Shown here: one piece after another, positions 34,285 to 44,800 of the stretch
Layout of the letters: each line of letters opens with the position of its first letter
How positions within the stretch are numbered: the stretch's first letter is position 1
Program-made: the position numbers and the translations under genes
Notes under the pieces: generated by a model
The model's database searches: none
The model's input: only the letters and a program-made list of their open reading frames with translations
What the model was told of the DNA's origin: nothing
Assembly: GCF_025950235.1 (NCBI RefSeq)
Contig: NZ_JAPDDT010000016.1
Span: 1 to 64,000 of the forward strand
DNA: 64,000 nucleotides
From: Luteolibacter arcticus
GTDB lineage: Bacteria > Verrucomicrobiota > Verrucomicrobiia > Verrucomicrobiales > Akkermansiaceae
Reading direction: 5' to 3'

Positions 34285-34932
34285 TTAAAAAAGCTCGCCC
34301 TGGGAGGGACGATCTTGCGGCTTCGCCGCAGCCGGTTCTTTCTTTTTTCGGGTGAGAAAGTTTTCTGTCGGCACCCAATCGAGCATCACCTTCGATGGGC
34401 CGAACTCATTGAGTTCACCTTCCAGATAGGGGCGTAGCTGATCTTCCGCCAGGACCGCCGGCATTCGATCGTGGATAGCTCCTATTGAAGTCGTCGGGTC
34501 CGTCGTGATCATTGAAAAGCACTCACCGCGGCCCTCCTCTTCGCCCCAAACTCCGGCCATCAGGATACCCTTGTTGCCGGGTCGCGTGAAACGGAGTGGG
34601 ACCATCTTGCCGTCCTCACCTTTCACCCACTCGAAGAAGGCGGACGCCGGTATCAGGCACCGGTTCGACTGGAACTTGTCCCGCCAGAGCCGAATCTTAA
34701 GCTGATCCTCACGTGAGTTCACAACTGTCCGCGGCTTCTTCTGGCCTCGGGGGGTGTAGCGGAAGCCCCACGACACGATCCGGAAGCTCCGGTCGGGAAC
34801 GATCACGGGAGACATCAGTGTTGGCCGGACGATCTGATACACGCCCTCCTCGAACATTGATGCCTCAAGCGCTTCGGCAACCAGCCAGTCCACGTCGAAG
34901 TTCGTCTGCCCGATCTCGTAGGCGGTGCACAT
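34285..34932 (-). CDS. SOS response-associated peptidase (SRAP, YedK/HMCES family)
   Basis: The product is 215 aa beginning MCTAYEIG; Cys2 becomes the N-terminal nucleophile that forms a thiazolidine crosslink with abasic sites in single-stranded DNA. The family motifs 'VNSREDQL' (Asn), 'CLIPASAFFEWV' (Glu) and 'AIHDRMPAVL' (His) are all present. A Lys/Gln-rich tail follows. It precedes dnaE2 by 64 bp, a common SOS pairing. About 62 bp upstream of the start, GTTCG-G-CGAAC (34994-35004) is a short interrupted palindrome; whether it is a LexA site is unknown. Confidence 0.93.
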   Translation of the reverse strand: MCTAYEIGQTNFDVDWLVAEALEASMFEEGVYQIVRPTLMSPVIVPDRSFRIVSWGFRYTPRGQKKPRTVVNSREDQLKIRLWRDKFQSNRCLIPASAFFEWVKGEDGKMVPLRFTRPGNKGILMAGVWGEEEGRGECFSMITTDPTTSIGAIHDRMPAVLAEDQLRPYLEGELNEFGPSKVMLDWVPTENFLTRKKKEPAAAKPQDRPSQGELF

Positions 34933-35238
34933 GGATCGACACTAGCGCCATGTCCTTGCGGAACTTGGCCATGCCATCTTCAGTGAGACTGGTGTTCGGC
35001 GAACGCTAGGAACAGCGGGCGAGGGAGTGCGAGATTGCATCGCATTGCCGGATGCATGGGATGCCTTTCTACGTGACCGAGCGCGAAGATGAGAACGGTG
35101 GTCCATAATTCCGCGTCTTGCCCGACAGCTAGGAATAGGTCAGCCTCGATTGATAGGCGGGATTGCTGCCGGGCACTTCCCAGATGGCCGATCGATTCTA
35201 TGAGGCCTTCGCCTAACAACACCTTGCTACTTGATTCC

Positions 35239-37440
35239 ATGAGGAAGCATCCGGGCGCGGTTTACGCGGCGCAGTCCCTTTTGGGCGCGGCGGGGTTCTG
35301 GTGCGTCCTCGGCGGCCCGCTGCCCCTGCACGCGGAGCATATCCCGCTCACATCCGCGAAGGCCACGTTTCACAGCGGTACTGCCGCCGAATTGGCTCAT
35401 GTGATCGATGACATCGAATCCGGACCCTTTGGCTGGTCCGTCGCGCCGAAGTTTTCCGAGCCACAGTCGCTGGTCGTCCACTGTGCCAAACCGGTCGAGG
35501 CGACCGAACTGGATATCTCGCTGTTCTTTCTCTCCGGACGTCCCAACGCCTCGATCGCGGAGTTCGCGCTTTCCTATACGACGGATGACCAGCCGTCCCT
35601 GAATGGAAACTGGGAGTCACTGGTGATCCAGCGTTACGCGGCGGAAGTGGTCAACCTCACTCGCTTGGAGGACGGCCATTTGCGCTCAAGCGTGGGCCCC
35701 GCGGGTGTGAACGGGGTGATTCCGGACGATACCTATCGCCTCGTTGTCCAGGTGCCCCGAGGCCGGGCGACCGGGTTCCGCATCGAGGCTTTCCCATTGC
35801 TCGATGCCAAGGGCGCCCCGCGTGCCATGAGCTGGAGCCACGTTCGCGACTTCGTCCTCACCGAGTTCCGGGTTGCGGAACATGTGCGCGCCACCACCAA
35901 CATCGCGCTGCATTGCCCGGTCAAAAGCTCCCACCCGCTCTATGGTGTGATGAAACCGGGGGCGCTCACCGACGGCCTGCCCGCGACCCTCGCCCACCCC
36001 TTGGACGAAGCGCTTGGTGCGGGCTTCCATTTCGACATCGATCTCGGCCGCTCCGCTGCATTCGATCATATCAATCTCCGGGGTCGCGGTGATGAATGGT
36101 TGGACCGCTTTTCGCGAGTCCTGATCCGGATCTACGAGGAGGATCCGGATACCGGAGCTCCTCCTGTGTGGGAAGGCCTCGATCGCGCCGATGGGAGCCA
36201 TCCCGCGCCCGGCGAGCACGATGTCATTCGCGCCTCTCTGGGGAAGGGGAGCTTCCGCGGCCGCTACATGCGCCTCTCATCGGACAGCCCCGTCCCGCTC
36301 TCGCCGCAACTCGCGGAGGTGGAGGTCTACGAGTCGCGGGCTCCAGAAGTGGTTTCAGCTCTCGCCGATGGCCGGGAAATCCCCGTCAGCGGCGGTCTCG
36401 ATCTTCCGCCCGGGGTCCGGCGGCTTTCCTTGCGCCTGAGGATTCCGCAAATCGGCAAGCCGACCGGCACCTTGTTACGCTGGCGGGTTCGCGGGGATTT
36501 GGAGGAATGGCAGACTTCCCAGTTGCTGACCATCGACATGCCCTGCCCGCCACCGGGGAAGATGGTATTCGAGGCTCAGGCCCTGCACAGCGACCGCGAA
36601 TGGAACGCCACCGTCCTCAGCTTGCCCATCCACGCCCGGCAACATTTTTGGGAGTCCCACCTCGTCCAAGGTCTCGCCAGCGGCGCCACGCTGCTCGCCG
36701 CGGTGTGGCTGGCCCGCTTTCTCACCAAACGACGCGCGGCCCGCCAGTTGGACCTGATCCGGGCCCGCGCGTCCCTTGCCGAGGAGCGCACGCGCATCGC
36801 CCGCGATCTCCACGACGACCTCGGCGCGAATCTCGCCCGAATCGGCTTCCTCACCGAAATTGCCGGGCGCTCGATTGACGACCCGGAGCACGTCCGTCTC
36901 CAGTTGGAGAAAATCTACGGGACCGCACGCGATCTGACCCGTCAGCTCGGTACCGTGGTGTGGGCGGTGGATCCAGCGAACGACACCCTGGAAAGTTTCG
37001 CCCGCTATCTTCACGGTCACGCGGAGGAATACCTCGGCATCGCCGGAATCCGCTGCCATTTCACCAGCACCGAGGCCATGCCGGCGATGCGCCTGTCCTC
37101 CACCTTGCGCTACCATCTACTGATGATCGCGAAGGAGAGTTTGCACAACGTCGTCAAACACGCCGGGGCCAGTCTGGTTGCCTTCAGCATCGCGATCACC
37201 GATAAGGACCTCATCCTGGAAATCTCAGACAACGGCCGCGGCTTGCCGCCAGCGGATGCGATGAAACCCGGCAACGGCTTGGCGAACATGCAATCCCGCG
37301 CCGCAGCCATTGGTGGTCACTGCGTATTCCTCAGTCCCCCCGAAGGTACTGGATCCGTGATCCGATTGACTTTGCCGCTGAACCAGTTGGAATCCACCTC
37401 CACCATGGCGACGAGCCCCGACCTCCTCGCACACTCATGA
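35239..37440 (+). CDS. NarL-type sensor histidine kinase with carbohydrate-binding-like sensor
   Basis: The start at 35239 (MRKHPGAVYAAQSLLGAAGF) gives 733 aa and a signal-anchor; the ATG at 35200 is an alternative. The extracytoplasmic part (about 40-430) shows two discoidin-like sandwiches ('FHFDIDLGRSAAFDHINLRG', 'RGRYMRLSSDSPVPLSPQLAEVEVYE') and then a Y_Y_Y-like beta region. A transmembrane helix follows near 'GLASGATLLAAVWLARFL'. The HisKA_3 phosphoacceptor is in ERTRIARDLHDDLGANLAR, and the ATPase has 'KESLHNVVKHAGAS', 'ISDNGRGLP' and 'GNGLANMQSRA'. It overlaps the response regulator gene by 4 bp (ATGA). The discoidin-type sensor suggests it detects a glycan. Confidence 0.88.
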   Translation: MRKHPGAVYAAQSLLGAAGFWCVLGGPLPLHAEHIPLTSAKATFHSGTAAELAHVIDDIESGPFGWSVAPKFSEPQSLVVHCAKPVEATELDISLFFLSGRPNASIAEFALSYTTDDQPSLNGNWESLVIQRYAAEVVNLTRLEDGHLRSSVGPAGVNGVIPDDTYRLVVQVPRGRATGFRIEAFPLLDAKGAPRAMSWSHVRDFVLTEFRVAEHVRATTNIALHCPVKSSHPLYGVMKPGALTDGLPATLAHPLDEALGAGFHFDIDLGRSAAFDHINLRGRGDEWLDRFSRVLIRIYEEDPDTGAPPVWEGLDRADGSHPAPGEHDVIRASLGKGSFRGRYMRLSSDSPVPLSPQLAEVEVYESRAPEVVSALADGREIPVSGGLDLPPGVRRLSLRLRIPQIGKPTGTLLRWRVRGDLEEWQTSQLLTIDMPCPPPGKMVFEAQALHSDREWNATVLSLPIHARQHFWESHLVQGLASGATLLAAVWLARFLTKRRAARQLDLIRARASLAEERTRIARDLHDDLGANLARIGFLTEIAGRSIDDPEHVRLQLEKIYGTARDLTRQLGTVVWAVDPANDTLESFARYLHGHAEEYLGIAGIRCHFTSTEAMPAMRLSSTLRYHLLMIAKESLHNVVKHAGASLVAFSIAITDKDLILEISDNGRGLPPADAMKPGNGLANMQSRAAAIGGHCVFLSPPEGTGSVIRLTLPLNQLESTSTMATSPDLLAHS

Positions 37441-38105
37441 CCCGAGCAAGCAAACTTCCACGGGCCGCCGCTCCCATTCGTGTCGCCTTAGTCGAGGACC
37501 AGGCGGGACTGCGCGATTCGCTGCGGGAGATTCTGGATGGCAGCGAGGGCATCACTTGCGTCGCGGCTTGTGTGAATGCGGAGCAGGCCTTGGCCGAGCT
37601 GCCGGGCATCAAGCCTCAGGTCGTGTTCATGGATATCAACCTCCCCGGCATGGATGGCGTCTCGTGCGTCCGGCAACTGGCGGGGGTCCTAACAGAAACC
37701 TTGTTCGTGATGCTCACGGTTCACGACAACAGCGACGCCGTTTTCAGTTCGCTCGAAGCCGGGGCCTGCGGTTATCTCCAGAAGCCGGTTAGGGCAGCCG
37801 ATCTCGTCGCCGCTGCCAGGGATGTGATGGCCGGCGACTCGCCGATGTCCGCGAAGATCGCCCGACTGGTCGTCCAGGCTTTCAAGAGGCCTGTGCCCGA
37901 GAAGCTCCCGAAGAGTGCCGAATTCGAATTGACCGTGCGGGAGCGCGAAGTGCTGGATCTCCTGGTTGAGGGTTTCCTCTACAAGGAGATCGGCGAGAAG
38001 CTCCAGATTAGCGATCACACGGTGCATTTCCACATCCGCCACATCTACAGCAAGCTGCAGGTCCGTTCCCGGGCGCAGGCGGTGGCCAAGGTGATGAAGC
38101 GTTAG
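37437..38105 (+). CDS. NarL/LuxR-family response regulator
   Basis: The product is 222 aa. The receiver domain is residues 14-130 with acidic residues in 'VALVEDQ', phospho-acceptor Asp66 (VVFMDINLPGMDG), a Thr in 'MLTVHDN' and Lys in 'GYLQKPV'. The DNA-binding domain is residues 158-220 with 'LTVREREVLDLLVEGFLYKE' and 'SDHTVHFHIRHIYSKL'. Its start overlaps the end of the kinase gene by 4 bp, so the two are translated together. Downstream genes at 38.3-48.8 kb encode glycan-related exoproteins and are the natural candidate targets. Confidence 0.93.
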   Translation: MTRASKLPRAAAPIRVALVEDQAGLRDSLREILDGSEGITCVAACVNAEQALAELPGIKPQVVFMDINLPGMDGVSCVRQLAGVLTETLFVMLTVHDNSDAVFSSLEAGACGYLQKPVRAADLVAAARDVMAGDSPMSAKIARLVVQAFKRPVPEKLPKSAEFELTVREREVLDLLVEGFLYKEIGEKLQISDHTVHFHIRHIYSKLQVRSRAQAVAKVMKR

Positions 38106-38139
38106 GGCGCGGTGGGCCGGTGTCATCCCGGTAGGGGGG

Positions 38140-38159
38140 ACCCGCCAGTTTTGGCGGGT
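38140..38159 (+). terminator. Possible weak terminator after the two-component operon
   Basis: ACCCGCCA and TGGCGGGT form a perfect 8-bp stem with loop GTTT, about 35 bp after the regulator stop. There is no T-run after it, so it could be a Rho-dependent or attenuating structure. Confidence 0.4.
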
Positions 38160-38294
38160 AGTCGGGTCGCGCGATTTAGCCAATCATCCCGAGGTTCGCG
38201 CCCCTTTGCGAACCCTCCTTTTACGGCTTCCGCTTCGAAGCCGGACACACGCTGAGCCGCGCCGAACTTTAAAAAACAACCCGCCTCCATCGAG

Positions 38295-41006
38295 ATGAAT
38301 CCGTCGCCTTCCATCGCAACCAAGAGCATTCGCCCGTTGCCCAAACTTCTCGCGTTCTCCGCGCCCTTGATGCTGTCACCGTTGGCTGCGGCTGCGGCTC
38401 CAGTCGCCGGAGTGACCGCTACTGCCTCGACAAGCTATGTGCACGGCTCCATCAGCACGGCGAACCTTGTCAACAACTCGGGGCTGAGTGTCCCGAATGA
38501 CGTGACTGCCACCCACGCCGGATTCGGTGAAGGTGGAGGCGGAAACGGATGGCACTCAAGCGGTGGCGTGGTGGACAACGAGTTCGTCACGTTGAATCTC
38601 AACGGCACCTACAATATTGCCCATATCCACCTCTGGCAGATGAGCCAAACGGGTAATCTCGGCCGGGGTGTGAAACAGATCGATCTACTGGTTTCGACCA
38701 ACGGCACCGACTTCACCCCAGTTGCTTCCGACTTGCAGTTGACCCAGTCGGCGGGGGGTCCCGTCGCTGCCCAGACCTTCCCCATCAACCAAGCCGGAAT
38801 CACTCATGTCCGGATCGGCATTGATTCGGCATGGTCAGGAGCCACCAATGAATACGTAGGTCTTTCTGAGGTGAAGTTCACAGAAGGGGTGTTGACGGAA
38901 ACATTCGCTCCCACCTTCAGTTTGGCGGCGGGCACCTATCTGGGTGAGCGGGCCGTGACCGTCTCCTGTGGGACGCCGGGAGCCACCATCTATTACACCA
39001 CGAACGGCAGTCCGCCGACCAACACCTCGTCGTCGGGGTCCACCGGCCTGACTGTGAATCTTCCGGTGGGCACCACCACCCTTCAGGCATACGGTCATTT
39101 GGATGGCAATACCGACAGCGGCATTGCCAGCGCCACCTACACGATTCAAGCCACATCCTCGGGCGTCTGGACCAATGCGGCCGGCGGTTCATGGAGCCAA
39201 GCCGCCAATTGGCAGGGCAATGTAATCCCCGTCGGGGCGACAGCCGATTTCGGCACCCTGAATCTGACCGCAGACACGCAAGTGACGCTTGATGGTCCGC
39301 GGACGATGTCGAATTTGATTTTCGGCGATACCACCCCCAGCAATGACTGGATTTTGAACGCTGGCACGGAAGGCCCGCTGACGCTGGACATCGCAGCCGG
39401 CACCCCCTCCATCGCGGTCAACAACCGAACCGCCACTCTCGACTTGGTGCTCGCGGGCAGCAAGGGCTTGAACAAGACGGGCAGCGGCACTCTCGCCCTC
39501 ACTGGTGCCAACACCTACACGGGCGTTACCGCCCTTAATGAAGGCACCTTGAGATTGGCTGACTTGGCCAGCCACCGGAGTTCCGTCGTCATGGCCACCA
39601 CAACGATTTGTGAAGCCAACTTGGCCACCAACGTCAGTGCCGCCCAGTCTTTCAATATCACCGGCACCGGCACTCTGGTCAAAACGGGAGCGGGAACCTG
39701 GTTTACCGGCAGTGCGGGCCGGGTCGGCATCAGTTTAGGAACTGGCGGCTTAGTCGATATCCAGGCAGGCACACTCAGCAACGGTGCTCACCAGCAGAGC
39801 TGGACTGGCAACCAAGGCTCGGTGCACATCGCCGCGGGGGCGACTCTGGACATCGTGGCGGAGAACGTTCCTATCGATGCCCTCACTGGCGCGGGTTCGT
39901 TGCTCAACAGCTACCCGCCGAGCGGAACGAGGACCACGACGGTTGGCATCGCCGACGGCTCCGGCACTTTCAGCGGCGTCATTTCCTCGGGCGTCCTGGC
40001 GCTCAACAAGGCTGGCAGCGGTAACCAGATTCTCACCGGGGCTAACACCTACACCGGTGCGACCACGATCAGCGGGGGCACGCTACAGTTGGGCAACGGC
40101 GGCACCAGCGGCTCCCTCTCCACGAGCAGCACCATCACCACCAACGGCACTCTGGCCTTCAACCGCAGTGATGATGTCGTCCAAGGCATCCACTTCAGCG
40201 GCAATGCCATCGGTGGCACCGGCGGCCTGACCCAGACTGGCCCCGGTATCCTCACTCTCACGGCCAGCAACGGGTACACCGGCCCGACCGCCGTGACCGG
40301 CGGCGGGCTCGTGGTGGACCTTAATCCGGGCACCACCTGGAATGTTGCCGACCTGGACCTTGCCAGCGGAACCTCGCTGTCCCTGCGCAACTTCGCCAGC
40401 GATTCGGGGAATCCGGCCCTCGACGCGACGGCCTCTCTGGCGGCCCACGGCACGGTGACCCTTTCGGTGGCCGGGACCTTCTCTGAAGGGACTTTCCCGC
40501 TGCTTTATTATCCCTCGGGCTCCGTGATCGGTGGCGAGGGCTTTGCCGCCTTTACCCTCGGCACATTGCCCAGCGGGGTCGAGGCTCACTTGGAGAACAA
40601 CGAGGAGAACTTCTCCGTCGACTTGGTCGTTACAGAAGTAGCGGGCTATCAAGGTTGGATCGGCGGCTTCACCTTTGAGGATGGTGCCGACCTGACGGTC
40701 AGCGGGGACGCGGATCACGACGGCTTGGACAACGGGCTTGAATATGCGCTTGGCCTCGCGCCGAACCAGTCCAACGGCTCGCCCGGCACCTTCACAGGAA
40801 GCCAAGTCTCCTTCACCAAGGGTGCCGAAGCGATCGCCAACCGCGACGTCACCTACGTCATCGAAATCTCGAACGATCTCGGCCTGGCCGATCCATGGAC
40901 GGCGGTGGTTACCCATGCACCGCCGGATGCTTCCGCGACGATTTCCTACACATTCACGGGCGGCGAAACCAAGGGATTCGCGCGTCTCAAGGTGACAAAC
41001 CACTGA
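38295..41006 (+). CDS. Surface protein with F5/8-type-C, chitobiase-like and autotransporter-associated beta-strand repeats
   Basis: The product is 903 aa. The signal peptide ends near 'PLAAAAAPVAG'. Residues 35-200 are a discoidin-like sandwich ('NEYVGLSEVKF') and 205-290 a chitobiase/hexosaminidase C-terminal-like domain ('TFSLAAGTYLGERAVTVSC', 'IYYTTNGSPPT'). Residues 290-760 hold autotransporter-associated beta-strand repeats such as 'GSGTLALTGANTYTGVTAL' and 'GANTYTGATTISGGTLQLG'. The last 110 residues are the shared C-terminal module ('DADHDGLDNGLEYALGLAP', ending 'GFARLKVTNH'). It is likely a cell-surface adhesin or glycan-binding protein; no translocator barrel is present. It is followed 9 bp later by the PEP-CTERM gene. 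Confidence 0.82.
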   Translation: MNPSPSIATKSIRPLPKLLAFSAPLMLSPLAAAAAPVAGVTATASTSYVHGSISTANLVNNSGLSVPNDVTATHAGFGEGGGGNGWHSSGGVVDNEFVTLNLNGTYNIAHIHLWQMSQTGNLGRGVKQIDLLVSTNGTDFTPVASDLQLTQSAGGPVAAQTFPINQAGITHVRIGIDSAWSGATNEYVGLSEVKFTEGVLTETFAPTFSLAAGTYLGERAVTVSCGTPGATIYYTTNGSPPTNTSSSGSTGLTVNLPVGTTTLQAYGHLDGNTDSGIASATYTIQATSSGVWTNAAGGSWSQAANWQGNVIPVGATADFGTLNLTADTQVTLDGPRTMSNLIFGDTTPSNDWILNAGTEGPLTLDIAAGTPSIAVNNRTATLDLVLAGSKGLNKTGSGTLALTGANTYTGVTALNEGTLRLADLASHRSSVVMATTTICEANLATNVSAAQSFNITGTGTLVKTGAGTWFTGSAGRVGISLGTGGLVDIQAGTLSNGAHQQSWTGNQGSVHIAAGATLDIVAENVPIDALTGAGSLLNSYPPSGTRTTTVGIADGSGTFSGVISSGVLALNKAGSGNQILTGANTYTGATTISGGTLQLGNGGTSGSLSTSSTITTNGTLAFNRSDDVVQGIHFSGNAIGGTGGLTQTGPGILTLTASNGYTGPTAVTGGGLVVDLNPGTTWNVADLDLASGTSLSLRNFASDSGNPALDATASLAAHGTVTLSVAGTFSEGTFPLLYYPSGSVIGGEGFAAFTLGTLPSGVEAHLENNEENFSVDLVVTEVAGYQGWIGGFTFEDGADLTVSGDADHDGLDNGLEYALGLAPNQSNGSPGTFTGSQVSFTKGAEAIANRDVTYVIEISNDLGLADPWTAVVTHAPPDASATISYTFTGGETKGFARLKVTNH

Positions 41007-41015
41007 TCCCACCCC

Positions 41016-41771
41016 GTGAAGAAAACCATTCTTCTGCTCATCTGCGCAGGCACCTGCCTGACCGCTCATTCGGCCGTCATCACCTTCAGTTCCCAGACGT
41101 TTCGACAGACCAACGAATCCACCCCGGCCGACACGACTTGGGTCACCACCGCGGGAACCCTCTATGGTGCCAAGAATATTGGCGGCGTCACTACAACGGT
41201 GAACGGCGTGACCTTCACGGGGGTCTCCGGATCCAGCGTCAATGGCGGGAATGGCGCCTTGTCCCAACCCAATGTCGCATGGTCGATTGCAGTAGGCAGC
41301 TCCTTCTTCAGCGAAGGCGGCGGCAATTCCGCCAACAACTTCCTGGATTCGGGAGGCTACAATAGTGGTGCTCAAGCCCTACAGTTCAGCTCGCTGACGG
41401 TCGGGAACACCTATGCTGTCGACATGGTTTTCGCCGACACGCGTGCCGCCCTCAATGGACGCTATGTGAATGTCAGTGGAACTGTCGTTTCCGGCGTCAC
41501 GCTGACGGATTACGGCATTGGCATCACCAACCAGCAATATGCGTTCGGCACGGGTGACGCGGGCTTCTTGGTGATTAAAGCCACCTTCGTTGCCGACACG
41601 GTGACCCAGGATTTCAGCATCCGGGGGTTCAACGCAAATGCGACAAATTCCGGCGGTCAGTTGAATGCGTTCCAGATCCGGAACTTGGGTGTCGTTCCCG
41701 AGCCTTGCACCTCACTGCTTGGCGGATTCGGAATGCTCGCCCTGCTGCAGCGCCGCCGCCGCGACCGCTGA
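41016..41771 (+). CDS. PEP-CTERM sorted protein
   Basis: The product is 251 aa, starting MKKTILLLICAGTCLTAHS, a clear signal peptide. The body is beta-rich and similar to other 'FADTRAALNGRYVNVSG'-type PEP-CTERM proteins. The end is VVPEPCTSLLGGFGMLALLQ followed by RRRRDR, a full exosortase sorting signal. It starts 9 bp after the surface protein at 38295 and ends at a strong terminator, so the two form one operon. Confidence 0.85.
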   Translation: MKKTILLLICAGTCLTAHSAVITFSSQTFRQTNESTPADTTWVTTAGTLYGAKNIGGVTTTVNGVTFTGVSGSSVNGGNGALSQPNVAWSIAVGSSFFSEGGGNSANNFLDSGGYNSGAQALQFSSLTVGNTYAVDMVFADTRAALNGRYVNVSGTVVSGVTLTDYGIGITNQQYAFGTGDAGFLVIKATFVADTVTQDFSIRGFNANATNSGGQLNAFQIRNLGVVPEPCTSLLGGFGMLALLQRRRRDR

Positions 41772-41810
41772 ATCATTTTCCGGAGTTATTGGGTTTACTA
41801 CGGAATCCAA

Positions 41811-41848
41811 GGGGCCGCCAACCGGGAGGACTGGCGGCCCCGTTTTTT
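41811..41848 (+). terminator. Rho-independent terminator
   Basis: GGGGCCGCCA (41811-41820) pairs with TGGCGGCCCC (41832-41841) around an 11-nt loop, followed by GTTTTTT. It lies 40 bp after the PEP-CTERM stop. The next gene begins just beyond it. Confidence 0.92.
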
Positions 41849-41875
41849 CACGATCCCACGTCCCCCTATTTCCTG

Positions 41876-44800
41876 TTGAAAACCACCGTCATTGCCTGTT
41901 TCTTCGCCACCTTCGCGCTGCTGTCTTTGACGGCACCCGCAGCACCCGTCGCTTGGAATTCTCCGGGCACTATCACCGCGGATAGTGATGTCTCCACCGC
42001 CGGGGTCCCGGTGTTTGCCTATGACTGGAAAGGCGTGGCGCAATCGGTGAATGGCGTCGCTTTCACGGCTCCGGGAAGCGGCGCGACGCTCGGCTGGAGC
42101 AGTGGGACTACCAACGGCAGCTTCGTGACAGATGGGGGCACGGCGATGCCGGCCTACGGGCTGAGTGCCGCCTACAAGAACATCCTCAACGGCGGCCGCT
42201 ACGCCAACACCGGCGGGGCCTGCACGGTGACCCTTAACAACTTGGTCGATGGCCGGGATTACCAGGTTCAAATCTGGGTCATTGATTCGCGCATTTACGG
42301 ACCGGGCCGCACGGAGACCATCACCAGTGGCGGAGGCAACACGGTGACCTTGAGCTACAGCAACGCCGCTGCCAATACCGCCGGTGGGATGGGCCAATAT
42401 GCCACCGGCACCTTCACCGCGGATGCCGCCACGCAGACCGTCACCCTCACCGGCAATTCCGGCGGCTCCACGCAGATCAACGCCCTCCAGCTCCGCGATG
42501 TCACGGCAGTGCTACCTTCCGCACCCGTCATCACCCAACAACCCGAATCACGAGCGGTCGCGCTCGGCGACACGACAAGCTTGAGCGTCATGGCCACTGG
42601 CACCGAGCCTCTGACTTACCAGTGGTCGTTGGATGGCGATCCGATCGGAAGCGCCACCGCCGCCACCCTCGACCTCCCGAATGTAACCAGCACTCACGCC
42701 GGCGATTACACGGTGACCGTCACCAACGCAGTCAACAGCGTGACCAGTGACCCGGCCCGGGTGAAAGCCGTGGATCCCCTGGACCCTGCGACTGCACTTG
42801 AGGTCTACAACCCGGTCTGGTCCACCCCGAGCCAGAACGATCGCGGTGCCATGCCGTTGGGGAATGGCGAGGTCGGCCTCACGCTCTGGGTCGAGGCCGA
42901 TGGCGACCTTCAATTCTACATCTCCCGCACCGACAGCCGTACGGAATTGGATCGCCTGGTGAAGCTGGGGAAAGTCCGTCTCAACCTGTCCCCCAATCCC
43001 TTCGCAAGCGGCCAGGTCTTCCGCCAGGAGCTGCGGCTGCACGATGGCCATGCCGTGATTACGGCGGGCCCACCGGGGAATCGGGTTACCCTGCATGTCT
43101 TCGTGGATTCGGATAGCCCCACGATCCATGTGGCGGGCGCCTCGACGGCGCCGCTCACCGTACGTGCCAGCTACGAGACTTGGCGTACCCAGGATTATAC
43201 CGGCAACGCTGGCGATTCACCGCTTGGCGGGTCGTCCTTTTCCAATCTCTACGAGTCCGCCGATGTGGTGGATGTCGCGGCTGGCAGCCGACTGGCTTTC
43301 TATCATCGCAATGCCTGGTCCTGCGTGGCGCGAACCGCCCAAATCCAGTTCATGTCTCCCTATCTGGCGGACATTCCCGAAACGCTCGCCAATCGCACTT
43401 TCGGCGGCTGGATGACCTTGACCGGAGCCACGACCAGCGGCGGCAACTCGCTTCTAACCGAAGCACCGGTCACGGGGTTCGATTTGAAGATCGCGACCCA
43501 TACCGCCCAGACGCCGACCGCCGCCGACTGGCTCGCCGAAGTGGAGGAGATTCACGGCCAAGGCCCGGACGCGGCTGCCGCGATGCAGCGCACCAGCCAA
43601 TGGTGGCATGACTACTGGAACCGCAGTTGGATCTTCGTGCAGGGCGACGGCCCGCCGGAGTCCATCGCGATGGGAAGAAACAGCTTGCCCCTCCGGCTCG
43701 GCGCGGACTCCACCGGCGGGAGCTTGTTCAGCGGCGCGATGGCGAGAGCCAGCTTCTACAACCGGGTGCTCTCCGCCGCTGAAATCGCGTCCCTCGCAAC
43801 CGGTGCACCGGACACCGATGTCACCGTCACCGGGGGCTTGAAAGCGAGCTGGTTGTTAGGAAGCACGAGTGGCGGCGTTTGTCCGGGCAGACTCGGCACG
43901 GGGATCAGCCTCACCACATCTGGCACTATCAATACCTCCACCGCGGGTGGTGTCGGTCACGCCCGGTTTGATGGTGGTCATTTCCTCGCCGCCGATGACT
44001 CCCGCCTGGAACCGGCCGAAGGCGCGACCCTGGAAACGTGGGTCCGGCTGGACACCGGCGAACCCAACAGTGGCCGGTTGTTCGACAAAAACACCGCCAA
44101 TCAGCAGGACGGCTATCTCTTCGATCTCTATCCGGGGCGGGCGCTTCGCTTCTACAACGGCTTTGATCACGTGGGCACTGCAGCCAATCTGCTCGCCACC
44201 GGTACCTGGATCCATGTCGTCACGACCTACGACAATCGCACCAAGGCTCGCGCCGTGTTCCTGAATGGCTCGCAGGCCGCCCAAGTGGCTGGCAGCACCG
44301 GTGACACTGCCAATCCGACGCCATCCCCCGTCACCCGGGCCTATGTCCTGACCAAGTGGATGACCGCCTGCGGCGCGCGCGGCAATTTCCCGATCATGTT
44401 CAACGGCTCGTTGTGGACCGTGAATCCCAACACCTCGCCGATCACTCTCGGCAACAATCCCGACTACCGCAACTGGGGCCACACCTATTTCTATCAGAAT
44501 ACCCGGCTTCACTACTCTTCGATGCCTGCCCGCGGCGAGGTCGATTTCATGCAGCCCTTCTTCGAGTACTACGATCGCTTCCAGGCGCTCAACCGCGGTC
44601 GCGCAGTCGCGTGGCATGGCGCTGGCACCGAAGGCCAGTTCAACAACGAGATGACCACCTCCTTCGGCCTGAGCCTGGGGGGCATCTACGGTTATAACCG
44701 GTCCGGCAAACCGAATTGGTATACCGACAACCAGTACGGCGGCGCGGTCACCATCTCCCCGGGTCTCGAGTTGATCGCCTTGATGCTGGAAGCCTACGAC

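Noticed and set aside
34994-35004. GTTCG-G-CGAAC as LexA box upstream of the SRAP gene
   Set aside because: The position suits an SOS operator, but the half-site order differs from the known GAAC-N4-GTTC boxes and the site is short; kept only as a remark.
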